NCBI GenBank assembly: GCA_045837725.1
Contig: JBEWZL010000102.1
Coordinates: 248,001 to 312,000, forward strand
From: Vermamoeba vermiformis
Lineage: Eukaryota; Tubulinea; Echinamoebida
Length of the DNA: 64,000 nucleotides
Reading direction: 5' to 3'
In this document: positions 34,101 through 44,399 of the stretch, piece after piece
Layout: every line of letters starts with the position of its first letter
Numbering within the stretch: position 1 is the first letter of the stretch
Translations under genes and position numbers: made by a program
The notes under the pieces: model-generated
What the model was told of the DNA's origin: nothing
Databases searched by the model: none
What the model saw: only the letters and a program-made list of their open reading frames with translations

Positions 34101-36428
34101 AGAAGAAGAGCCAAAGCCCGCTAATGCCGCCCCGAAGAAGGACAGCAGTTCTGTAAGTAGTACGACCGTTTGGTTGCCGTTAATTAACTGTTGCGACAGA
34201 AAATTGCGTCCCTGCAAGCCTCATTGAACTTCAATCCTGCTTTGACCATGGTACCTGGAGCTAAAATGCCCAAGCCTTGGCTTGAGACAGAGTCTGAAGG
34301 AACACCGCGCAAAGATGAAGAAGAGGACAAAGATGATGACTTTGATGAAGAGGATGATAACACTTCTTCAGTTGTCAAGTCTAACGTCACCAAGTCTGTT
34401 GAATCCCTGCCAGTACAGCCAGTGGTCGCACCCACCAAAACTACTAAGAAATCAATCTTTGATGATGAAGAGGAAGAACCTGCCCTCGTTAAGCCCAGCA
34501 CACTCGCAACGAGCAAGGTCACGAGCTCTGTTGACTCAGATATCAGTTCACTTGCTGAACCTTCTCCACGATCTTCTGTTGCAAGCTCAGTTTCATCGCT
34601 TAAAGCCCCTCGTAGCAAGCAACTAACACACGTTACCGCTGCTCGTGCCAAGCCTACCACTAAGAGGCGATTGCCCTCGCGGTTCGCCGACGCAGCCAAG
34701 CGCGATCCTGTTGTCGAGGCTGATCCTAACTTCGACATTGCAGCTAACAACACCAACGCTGTTGACTCAAGTTCAAATGACAATGCAACCAGTGAACAAA
34801 CTAGCGAACCTGAAGAGCGAAGAAAGACCTTCAAATCACCATTTGGAGGCCAACCTGATGCAGCACGTGATATTGCTAACTTGGCCAAGTCCGTTATTTC
34901 AAAGAGAAAGGGCTTGGAAGATGACACTAGTAGCAGTCAGTCCAGCGAGGATTTGGCCAAATCAAAGTCCTCGTCAACATCTATCAGCCGCTCATTCTTT
35001 GAGGACGATGACAAGCCCTCAGTCACACCCAGCACTGCTAAACAACCGGCCAAGACTACTGCTACACGTGCTGATCGATCTATTTTCGATGACGACGAGC
35101 CTGTGAGCAAGTCCGTTCCTGCCCCTACGAAGACCAGCACACCTGTAGCTCCTGTCAGCAAATCAGCAGACCCCGAGGCCAAGCCTGCTACTAAGGCAAG
35201 ATCAATCTTTGACGAGGACGACACCGGACCATTGCCAGTGAAGCCTGTGGTCGCCAAGACTGTGGAGAAGAAAGAAGTTACATCCACCAATTCATCAGTC
35301 ACCAAGTCTATCTTCGATCTTGACTCGCCCTTGACTTCTTCATCATCTTCGTCTGCTTCAGTTAACAAGTCCTTGCCTGAAGAGAAGAGCGCTACTAAAG
35401 TGCCAGCCAAGTCTATCTTTGATGAAGATGTTGCTAAGACCAAGCCTGAAGCAAAGGTCGAGCCTAAGGTTGACACCAAACCCGTGTCAAAGACTCCTGA
35501 ACCTAGCAGGGCCAAGTCAATCTTCGACGATGATGTGTCCGTCAAGACAGACAAACCTGCTGCCAAGACACCTGAGCCTACACGTGCCAAGTCGATCTTT
35601 GACGAAGTACCCGCAGCCAAGCCCGAGACAAAGGCAGAGCCTAAAGTGGAGGCCAAGCCTGCAGCTACCAAGGCTCCTGAGCCAACTAAAGCAGCCTCCA
35701 AGTCAATCTTTGACGATGTTCCTGCTACGAAGACTGAGACCAAACCGGACGTCAAGCCAGCAACCAAGCCTGCAGAGCCTGTCAAGGCAACCAAGTCCAT
35801 CTTTGATGATGATCTGCCTGCAGCCAAGCCTGAGCCCAAGGCAGAGGTGAAGCCAGCCAAACCAGCTGAATCTCCCAAACCAGCAGCCAAGTCCATCTTT
35901 GATGACGATCTCCCTCTGAAGACTGAGACTAAGACCGCTGCTAAACCAGCTGCCTCCACGAGCAAATCAATCTTCGACGATGTACCAGCTTCTGACGCCA
36001 AGTCAGCAAGCAGCAAGAGCTCTGCCTCGACTAGCAAATCAATCTTTGATGAACCTGTTGCTAAGCCCGCTGAAGCTAAGACTGCCCCGAAAGTCGAAGA
36101 GAAGCCTGCAGCTTCACCCAAGCCAACATCTTCAGCCGCGACTAGCAAGTCCATCTTTGATGATGTGCCTGCGACTACACCTGCCGCTAAGAGCACAGCT
36201 CCTGTGGAGAAGAAATCGTCCGCGGCGAACATCTTCGATGACTTGCCTGTCTCTCAGCCCGCACCCAAGTCAAGCGCGAGCAAGGCTGTGAGTGACATCT
36301 TCGGTGACACGGACGACATCTTTGGTGCACCCAAGACGACCAAGAGCTCCACATCCAAGTCATCTGCCGCGAGTATCTTCGATGATCCTCTCGACAAAAA
36401 ACAACCGTCCATCTTCCAGGACATTTAA
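31123..36428 (+). CDS. WASHC2: WASH complex subunit FAM21 (WASHC2)
   Basis: FAM21 tethers the WASH actin-nucleating complex to endosomes through retromer. The head region comprises an acidic, Ser-rich leader, then LWERAWSLEELRKGTSNW, LLNYLREFSDNLTKRTKEV, SLVFDVAANDTRLHNTFNE, MLANTQYIENRVYDVDE. This matches the FAM21 head that binds the rest of the complex. The tail, from about 32240, is low-complexity and acidic, and carries around 30 copies of the LFa-type motif. In the first half these read LFDEE, LFG or IFG with flanking acids. In the last exon they are mostly SIFDDD separated by Lys/Pro/Ala spacers. Such motifs bind VPS35 and capping protein in animals. About seven introns are present, all in the first two thirds, and the last exon (34202-36428) is over 2.2 kb. 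Confidence 0.92.
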
Positions 36429-36475
36429 ATCTTTTGTACAAATGCACTCTGTTTAACCCAGTCCAGCTGGGGCGG

Positions 36476-36493
36476 AATAAATAAAAGTTTATT
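36476..36493. terminator. Bidirectional polyadenylation signal cluster
   Basis: AATAAA occurs twice in overlapping copies on the plus strand (36476-36485) for FAM21, and AATAAA occurs on the minus strand at 36488-36493 for the PTEN-like gene. The two sets lie within 18 bp between convergent stops at 36428 and 36506, so the mature 3' ends of the two mRNAs must overlap or abut. Confidence 0.6.
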
Positions 36494-36505
36494 TCACATC
36501 GTCGG

Positions 36506-39114
36506 TTAGTACGGGTAAGGATTGTTTGGATAGCCGCTGGGATAGCTTGGTTGTGGCAAAACGCTACCTCCAGTAGGCATGGGGTACGAAGGGTTAGAAG
36601 GGAATGCAGGGCCCGTGAGGTTTGGCGGCGTGTAGATTGGCAACATGGCCGGGTTCGTGTTGTAGGTGACACTGGGACCCATGATTGGATTGAACGAGTT
36701 GTAGCTCGAGGGATCGGGGTTGTACGGCATATTGGGAGTATTTACAGGGTTGTTGAAGTTCATGTTCGGCACTGACATGGGGTTTAAGTTCATGTTGCCC
36801 ATGGAATTGGTAATGTTGTTGATGTTGTTTAAGTTCGGGGTGTTGTAATTCATGGTGTTGGGGAATGACGGGGTGACGGGATTCATTGAGGGGTTGAATG
36901 GCATGGTGTTGGGCTGATTCATCGTGAATGCAGTGGGGAATTGATTGGCAGTGGGGATCTGTTCATGACACGTGTCAGACGAGTGTCGCGGCAAGTTGTC
37001 ACAGTACTTACAACTTGATTATTTACATTGGGCGGTGCAATCATCGAGGGACTGTAGGGCGCAGGATCAGACATTCGACGCATTGTGTTTGGCGGCAAAC
37101 TCATTGGCGTCTCACGCGTGACATTGATGACATCGGTGGTGGCGTAGGGAGTGATGGGCATGTTGTTAACACGCGACACAGTGATGCTCGGCGTCAGTTG
37201 ATTGATATTCGGTGACACTGAAGTCGCAGGGCGTGAAGGAGAACTGACGGCGTAGGACTGAGAACTGGGCCGAGGACGCGTGACAGGCGAAGTGTTGCTC
37301 GGCATTGACGGCTGTGCTGTGCCTGCAGGTCCGAAGAAGAAGTGCACTTGGAGATTGTCGGGCACGAAGGACAGACCCACTATTGAGCCTGCATAAGCTG
37401 CGTCAAGCTCACTCGCGCCGAGGACTAAAATCAACAATTAGTATCGTGCTGGCAGCGTGTCACTAGTGCTGCGTTGTGACGTACCAAGGTGCGCATTGTC
37501 AGCGATAAATGACGTGTGAAAAATGAAGCGGAACAGCGTCACATGCGGGTACTGCGAGGTCACTTTAGCCTGCAGCAGTGCCGAGCTGAACACGCGCCGC
37601 ACAGTCTTAGTGAAGGCCTTGGGGTTCTTGGAGAAGTGCACGAAGCGGATCTGAATGTCACCTTGCAGCTCTGTGTTGACCTCCATGCGCACGCGTTGAT
37701 CTGACTTCCAAAAGCTCGGGAAGGTCAGTCGTTTGATCTGTCTTTGCGGTTCTTCGAGCTGTTCTATTTTTAGAATCGGTGTGAATGCTCCGCCAGTGCT
37801 CGATCGTTTGCCACCGCCTTCAACTGCCGGCACGGGCTCGATCACAATTTCTTTCAAAAACACTCTGTGAAGCATTGTTAGCAGGTATTTCCTTATTTAG
37901 GCATTGGTTATAATTAGCCGTACTTTTTCGGTGAATGCGTGACACGTTCAATCGACGAAGCTTGCATCATTTGCTCGAAATAATTCACGTAGCGGATCTG
38001 CGAGGGCAATACGACACCATTCTCGTTCTGTGACCGTTGCTATATACAGAAACATATTAGTATTAAGAGCTATATCAGTAGAGTGATTCTAAAAAATGTT
38101 GGGTATAAAATTGACGACAATGTTGCGTGCAAACACATTGTAATTGAAGTTCATCGCAGCGCCATGCCACGTCATCACGATTACTAAATAAGGCAATGTT
38201 GCACGTACCGAGTTGAAGAAGCGAATGGCCTCGTCAGCACTGCGCGTCCAGCCCCCGTACAAGAGCAGCGCAGCAATCACCGTGCCCGTGCGACTGCGGC
38301 CAGCGAGACAGTGCACCACAACGACATTGTGCTGGTCTTTGCTGAGCCAGCTGAACATCTCTTCGACGATCTTCACCATCAGCGCGACTGGCGGCGGACT
38401 GGATCGAGATTGAAATTAGAATGGATATGAAAGGATTGGGTGATATAATATGACGACAATGGTCATATATAATTGCTTTAGTTATTAATATAGTTTGGTG
38501 CCTGGTCGGCATTTAAGTTTTTGAAGGTCTATTATTGGTACGGATCCTTCATTGCATTGAAACAATGCAGCGAATTGAATTAACGTAATAAACATGCGTA
38601 ATGATAAGTAATATGCAGCTAGTGTCGGTAATTAACGCTTAATACGAAATATCAAACATTTAATTAGCGCGAGGCGAATTGATCCGTAAAATAAAAATAG
38701 CTCGTAATAATATTCGCGTAATAATTGAATATTGTGCTACTTACTGGTGGTCTGGAAAGCCAAAGTCGCGTACTTGATAATTATAAGGCTTGTAATCGTA
38801 TTTCTCGCCGCTCAAATTGAAGATCAGGTAATTTTTGCCGTGCTTTCTATTTAAAAATTTTGATATTTCATTGCTGTCATTGCGCCACACCGTTGCAATA
38901 TTTTCACCGGGTATTCCCATCGCTATTATATTTTGTGTAATATATCTAAAATTCGAATGAGTGAAATTAGTTATGAACGGATCTAACGCATTGAAATAGG
39001 TGGAAGAATGTTATTAATTATTATTATAGTGACTTACGTCAAGTCGAAGTCATAATTGCCTTCTTTCAAGCGGAATTTGTCACCTGAAACCAATTTACGA
39101 AGCGCCATCTGCAT
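36506..39114 (-). CDS. PTEN-like phosphatase with C2 domain and Asn/Pro-rich tail
   Basis: The N-terminal dual-specificity phosphatase domain follows the PTEN pattern: YDFDLTYITQNIIAMGIPG, WRNDSNEISKFLNRKHGKN, YLIFNLSGEKYDYKP and FPDH-PPPVALMVKIVEEM. The active-site loop is HCLAGRSRTGTVIAALLL, with nucleophile Cys and catalytic Arg in CX5R. VLPSQIRYVNYFEQMMQ follows. A C2-like domain spans VFLKEIVIEPVPAVEGG to LFRFIFHTSFIADNAHL, including KRLTFPSFWKSD. Beyond this lies a roughly 270-residue tail rich in Asn, Pro, Met and Ser, absent in animal PTEN. PTEN has Lys at the two P-loop positions (HCKAGKGR) where this protein has Leu and Arg/Ser. Tensins and TPIP-like proteins are alternatives. Two introns of about 350 nt break the N-terminal half. 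The gene converges on FAM21. Confidence 0.85.
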
Positions 39115-39550
39115 TATTTCAATTAGCAAACACCTCTACTAAATGCTAAAATAGAGTAAAAATTACTAATAATAATTGTATTTAATTAATTTGAATCCCG
39201 GCGGATTGTGAATTGGATCTTATCGGAGCTTACGTGTCAAAGCGTAGTACGACTCAGTGGCAGTACACTAGAGGAGCTGTATAACAAGTATAGCAAGTGC
39301 TATAGTATTAATGTTGATACGTGTTTGTCTGTTTGTTCTTAAGGACTAAAAGGTCTTCAAACCAAATTTTTCCTTTTCGATCAGCAATTCCGTCCCAAAA
39401 ATACGCGAAGACAGATTTGATTGTGATTCAATAATGTATCGGTATCTAGTTCATTGTTTAATAGCGACAGAGGAGCGACAGATTTTGAATATTTTTGGTT
39501 TATTAATTACATCCGTTTGGTTCGCGTATTTATATATCAAACTAGCGCTA
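39115..39550. other. Intergenic region upstream of the PTEN-like gene
   Basis: This 436-bp AT-rich stretch presumably holds the promoter and 5' leader of the PTEN-like gene and the 3' end of mS33. I see no reading frame of note and no inverted repeats that stand out. Confidence 0.4.
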
Positions 39551-39932
39551 TTATTCTTTCTTAGCCGCAGCAGCCTTCTTTTGATTCTTTTTGCCCTGAC
39601 CTTTCTTCGTGGGGGGCTTGCCTTTCCATCGCAAATAAGCGTTTTTAGCTTTCCAATAGACTTCAGCCTCTGAATGATATTCAACGCCGAATGTGTTCAT
39701 ATGAGGAAGGTACCTATAGTATAGTTAGTATATAGATGGCGTATATATTGAGCGATAGAACGTACCAGTCGTTCAAGGTAGGACCGGCAAGTTGTCGAAT
39801 CAGCTTTTTTCTGCCAGTACGTGCATTGTCGGCTTTGTCCATGTAATTAAATATGCGACTAGCAGCATATTGAGGTGCCTCTAGTCGTCGACTGAACAAT
39901 TTAGTCGCCACTCCTCGTGCAATGGAGTTCAT
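39551..39932 (-). CDS. MRPS33: Mitochondrial small ribosomal subunit protein mS33
   Basis: mS33 is a small component of the mitochondrial ribosome. Two exons give MNSIARGVATKLFSRRLEAP with a basic, Ser/Arg-rich start, then SRIFNYMDKADNARTGRKKL and LNDWYYLPHMNTFGVEYHSE. The protein ends in a very basic tail with KGKPPTKKGQGKKNQKKAA. The WYP.H.(Y/F) segment and Lys-rich tail with KPP-KKG resemble MRPS33/YmS27. Length is about 110 residues. The chosen ATG at 39932 is the first in frame after an upstream stop region; an in-frame GTG just upstream is unlikely. Together with mS37 and COQ10 it makes three mitochondrial genes in the window. Confidence 0.78.
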
Positions 39933-40315
39933 CTGCACAGACGAATATTAGAAAATTATTATTGGGCGTATAATTAGCCGAATAAATCCAATAATTAATA
40001 TATCGTGTATTGGTGCATGTGTGATGATTAATAATATTTTACAAAATAATTATGGCAGTTATTTTGAATTTTTAATGATCTAGATTCAGATCGCTGTTTC
40101 ATAGCCTCTATCCTCGCTAATTGTGAAATAGTGCATCCTATACTGATATTTTTCCTCCAATTATATTACCTTTTGTGTATGACAAACTCAACAAAAATAA
40201 ATAATGCGACAGATCGTCGATTGTACATTATGCATAATGTAAATCTCCTTCTGATTACATCGACGAATAGCAGCGTACATACCATCTCAATTCAGTTACA
40301 AAGGTAATGCAAACA
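39933..40315. other. AT-rich intergenic region
   Basis: This is about 380 bp of AT-rich sequence upstream of mS33 and downstream of the possible small minus-strand gene. A small self-complementary TGCATA motif occurs near 40230. I see no gene or RNA here. It may contain additional exons of the neighbouring small gene, because GTATGTAC near 40279 on the minus strand looks like a donor site. Confidence 0.35.
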
Positions 40316-40513
40316 CTATTTCAGTCTGTGTACACGCACTTGCTTGTGAGTGCTGGAACTGCATCCGTTGAAAATTGACCAGTAAGACTCATGCAAACAC
40401 TTCCCCAACGGCCGTGAATACCATGCAACAGGGCATCGGTCACAGTAGGAGCCATTGCGACTTACTTTTGGTCGATCCTGGCCACGTGATTTTTTTTCTT
40501 GAACTGCTTCCAT
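40316..40513 (-). CDS. Possible small protein gene of unknown function
   Basis: An open frame of 65 codons starts MEAVQEKKSRGQDRPK and contains four cysteines further on. Its start lies only 57 bp from the divergent secreted-protein gene, and such close head-to-head pairs are common here. However, GTAAGT directly after the PK codons could be a 5' splice site. In that case the true protein continues in a different frame, and another open frame beginning MAPTVTDALLHGIHG overlaps it. I do not recognise either version. Confidence 0.3.
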   Translation of the reverse strand: MEAVQEKKSRGQDRPKVSRNGSYCDRCPVAWYSRPLGKCLHESYWSIFNGCSSSTHKQVRVHRLK

Positions 40514-40570
40514 TTTATGTCGAGTCTAGCGTATTTTAATCATTCTCAACGTATTATATGACTTAGGGCA

Positions 40571-41269
40571 ATGTTTAAAATCTTATTATTTGTTGTTGTA
40601 GCCGTTGCTTTTGTCGAAGCAACTGCTTTAGATCAGTACGCTTTAGGTTCAACTGTACTAGGCTCTGATCAGCACGTGACTATACAATACTTTGGAATTG
40701 AACCAGCTGGGGAACAGGGTTGCAACCTGAACAAGGGCTTGTATGCAATTACTACCCAAGTGACGGACACCTGCACGGTGGGGTGCCAAAGATATAGCAA
40801 TAATAGCTACGTCTCAACTGATTGCGACAATCGTATCTTCTTCCCGCGAGGAAGCTCTTGGGTCGAACGGATCGTGTACCAGGATGTTAACTGCCTGCTG
40901 TAAGTTTTAAATTTAATAATTATACGGGCACTCTTATTAGTGATAGCTCATTTGAGAAAAAAAGCTTCGCAATTTTTCGTTGACTCCTAACGTAAAATGC
41001 GATTTTAGAAATGAGCTCTATTCGTACCAGAAAATACTTTAATCATACCACAGTAATTGATCGGTTTTATTAGATTCACGAATGCAGCCTTCCTACCGGC
41101 AGACCAATGCATTGCGACGTCGACTGACTTTCAGTACCAAACATGTAACGAGGACACGGTGTTCACGTACTCGTGCACCGATATCATTTGCCACAAGTGC
41201 AAGTTATTGCGTAAGACCCCGAAGGGCACCTGCAACAACGGACAACAAGCCTTGTGCATTACAGGCTAG
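40571..41269 (+). CDS. Secreted cysteine-rich protein of unknown function
   Basis: The N-terminus MFKILLFVVVAVAFVEATA is a clear signal peptide with a likely cleavage after VEATA. Two exons, joined across an intron of about 170 nt, give a mature protein of about 160 residues with 12 cysteines. Several occur in close pairs (CTVGC, CTDIICHKC), as expected for disulfide-bonded extracellular domains. One N-glycosylation-type sequon is present (NNSY). There is no membrane anchor. I do not recognise the family; general resemblance to small cysteine-rich secreted proteins of amoebae and fungi is only by composition. It is the one gene in the window with clear lineage-specific character. Confidence 0.7.
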
Positions 41270-41390
41270 GGATTATACCTTTTGATGTAAAAGGGTCTGG
41301 TTGGGAAGTAAAAGAATGAAAGCTAACGCATGTTGAAGGCGTACAAACTCGTTTAAGTCCGCCCTTGATGCTACTAATAGCCATATTTAT

Positions 41391-43176
41391 TTACAAAATC
41401 AATGTACAATGGGGTTTAGCTTGATAAAACAAGTTTTGAATCATCGCGATCTGATCTTGCGAAAATTGATTGCCGCTCAAATCCAGGAAGATCAGCTCGG
41501 GCAATGCGTTGACTATAGTGACGATCCAATCGAATGAACTCATGTGATTGTTGGCGATGTTGAGGTGAGTCAGTTGTTGACACATTTGAATGCCTTCTAA
41601 GCTCACCAAGTCGTTGTTGGATGCGTCCACGTACCTGATCAGAAATCATTTAGTTTTTGGTCTTGTAACCGTAAAATAGGCCGGTCGCTTTATATGCTCG
41701 ACTAAATACTTACGTGAGTGCAGGACACTTCTCAATGCCAATTAAACTCGTCAAATTGTTCGTTGAAATGTCGATCCACTTCAATTTTGGTGCTTGATCT
41801 AGTCCTCTGAGATCAATCAACTGATTACTGGAGCAGTTCATGCGTCTGTAACGAGCATTAGTATGACAATTCTATCGACCAAACGCGTGTTGTAGAGCTA
41901 CGTACTCTAAGTGATTCATCTGATTCATGCCCCACAAATTGATCAAATAATTGTGTGAAATGTCTAATTGCGCCACTCGCTTAGCCTCTGCAATGCCCAC
42001 GAGTGATTGTAACTTGTTTGAGTGCAGATCTAACTTGTTCAAGTACGGGAACAGTCCCAGGCCCTGAATAGTATCGATTTCTAATGAACAAATGTATTAG
42101 TGCTTATTTAGGTAATGTTAGAAACGAATATTGTAATTGCAAGTATTAATCAGCGATAATATTGCATTAAATTCAGTGTGGCAACAATCAAGAATAATCA
42201 CGTTATTATTACCATTATTGGAGTAATCAGAGTGCGTGACTTGCATCATGAGATCTAGCTGCACGTTGTTGATCATAGTGCTTTTCAAGCCTTGTCCTTG
42301 CAGTTCGAGCTTGTTCTTGTTCGGGCCAGTCGTTTGAAGTGCAGCGCCATCAGGATCGAATGGTGGCGTGTGTGGTGTCAACTGACTGTTCGTGTAGGGT
42401 GCAATGTACTCGCTCGTGTGAGGCACCAACACTATCTCTTGATTGCTGTTCATGAACGAGCCATTCGCGGTGGTGTTGTTGTAGTACTGATTGGCATTGC
42501 TCGGGACAGGTGGCATTTGATTCTGCGGCGATGGAACTGCCGCGCGTTGAGGAGTGACGACGGGACTAGGACCTTGTTGTGCGCGCGGGGCTGGTTTGAA
42601 ATTTGAGAACTGCGTCTGGATCGGCACAAATGTTGGTTCAGCGGGACTCATGGACGAGACAGTAATTAACGGCTGTTGAATGGGCTGCGGCTCTAAATTG
42701 AATAGACTTAACGACGAGTCCTTGGCGTGTTGGTTCTTCTTATTTCCACTGCGCGCTTTCTTCGTCGGTGGTTCTTCTGACTTTGGCTGCGGCTGTTGTT
42801 GTTGCATCATGATCTGCCGACTATATTTTGACCGATGTGAGGAATGGTGGTATTCATCAGCGAGTGATTGATGCGGTTGCTGTGTATAGTCGGTATTTTG
42901 CATTTGGAGGTAATAATTGAATTGATCATCTGACGATAGATCGCCCTACATTTAAGAAAACAAATGATCAATATTACGGATAATTAATATTATATCGTAA
43001 AATTATGTGGTCCTATTTTTATAGAGCAACAATTGAGCAATGGCCCAAAAATACCAAATAATATTCATTTTTGCCAAAGAATGCCAAAAATATTGACGTA
43101 TATCGTATTAAACGTAAGATGCGCTACATAATATTATTTATTTGTGGGACAGGGTCCCTTATTTTATACTTACCAT
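41391..43176 (-). CDS. Leucine-rich-repeat protein with Gln/Pro/Asn-rich N-terminal region
   Basis: The N-terminal 260 residues are low-complexity, rich in Gln, Pro, Ser and Asn, and contain a basic PPTKKARSGNKK stretch that could be a nuclear localisation signal. The C-terminal half, spread over several short exons, contains leucine-rich repeats of the LxxLxLxxN type. Examples are LTHLNIANNHMSSF, LPELIFLDLSGNQF and the minus-strand exons near 41700-42080. The first exon appears to contain only the start ATG, immediately followed by a GTAAGT donor at 43173. The next exon continues GDLSSDDQFNYYLQ in frame. SDS22- or LRRC-type regulators of phosphatases have similar repeats, but no specific family is assigned. 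Confidence 0.68.
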
Positions 43177-43543
43177 GGTCGGTAATGCAGATCAAGAGTT
43201 TTTGCGCTTTTCGTGAATAGGCAAGTCGAACGACGCCTAGCGATGATAGTAGTAAATATGATCTTGGTCGAGTGAATTATTTATGGTGTTGCCTTTGTTC
43301 GCAGTCACAAACACAAGGAAAACCAAAAACTGCCGAAAAAAGATGGATGGAGTTTTGGGAAATCGCAAGAACGCTGGTAGATGACTGGATATGCATCGCT
43401 AAATGTCGGGTAGAGACCGGTCGGGGCGTATTCGATCCATGAAGTTCATTAAACGAGATTTCGTACAAAAATGAGTTCATCTGTTGGAGGTTCTGTGAAA
43501 ACCGGCTTTGTTCAGTAAAATCATCAATCTCACTCGCTACAAC
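43177..43543. other. Intergenic divergent promoter region
   Basis: This stretch separates the divergent starts of the leucine-rich-repeat gene and COQ10. It has open frames on the minus strand without conserved content. A GC-richer patch with GGTAGAGACCGGTCGG lies near 43408. Nothing else is recognised. Confidence 0.35.
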
Positions 43544-44336
43544 ATGAGTGTACCACTAATACGGAGAGTTACGAACATACTTACAAAGCCTACATGCCGA
43601 CGAGGGTGTGGCACGCTGTTTAAACACAGATCCACCCAATCTGTCGTTCAGAAGCGAAGTTTATTTGGCAACATATTACAAACCAATCCATCAGATGATA
43701 GTGGCAGGACTGTATTTGAGAAACGATTAATTATGTACGTGGATCCTGAACATAAGAATTTATTCGTTATAATTGTATTAATTTTGAATTAATTGGAATT
43801 ATTCTAGGCATAGCAGAGATAATTTTTATAAGGTAGTAGCAGACGTAGAAAATTATAAAGAATTTTTGCCGTGGTGCGTTGACTCAAAAGTGTTGTCACG
43901 AGACGGCTCAACAATGCACGCAGGTATTTGCAGCGAAACTGTATTATATAATAATTTATTAATATTATACTATTGTAGAACTTGATATTGGATTCCAATT
44001 TCTTCGCGAACGATACGTGTCCAAAGTGACGTTGGATCCGCCAAAGTCCGTTCAGGTACGTAACGAATCACCGTTAAGGACCTTACTTAAAGCATATTCA
44101 TCGTGTAGGCAGTAGCGGAAAAAGGACCGCTGTTTAATTTTTTGACGAACACGTGGCAGTTTGAAGAAGGACCAGAGCCGCAGTCGTGTTGGGTGACATT
44201 CTCGGTGCACTACGACTTCAAGTCACCGATTCACCGCAAGATCAGCGACACATTCTTTCATGAAGTACAAAAGACGATGATCAGTGCATTTGAAACTCGT
44301 TGTAATCAGTTGTATCGACCACGAAGGCGGAGATAA
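43544..44336 (+). CDS. COQ10: Coenzyme Q-binding protein COQ10 (START-like), mitochondrial
   Basis: COQ10 binds ubiquinone and is needed for its normal use in the respiratory chain. The N-terminus, MSVPLIRRVTNILTK with PTCRRGCG, is basic and fits a mitochondrial presequence. Four exons give RDNFYKVVADVENYKEFLPW, CVDSKVLSRDGS, ELDIGFQFLRERYVSKVTL and GPLFNFLTNTWQFEEGP, and ISDTFFHEVQKTMISAFETR, ending in a very basic YRPRRRR. The motif order (VV-DVE-Y--FLPWC; L-V-F------Y-S-V; F--EV---M--AFE-R) matches the COQ10/polyketide-cyclase family. Length is about 210 residues. It converges on the propeller-like gene, with 63 bp between stops. Confidence 0.92.
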
Positions 44337-44399
44337 ATAACAATGAAAATAGTACAATTTAACACATATACATTCGCAATACAACATTCATAACACCGT

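Noticed and set aside
33489-36232. Long minus-strand frames rich in Ser/Leu opposite FAM21
   Set aside because: They are antisense to the acidic and Lys-rich repeat exons of FAM21 and have no homology of their own.
43380-43450. TATTCGATCC resembling a tRNA T-arm
   Set aside because: No acceptor stem, D-arm or anticodon arm can be drawn around it.
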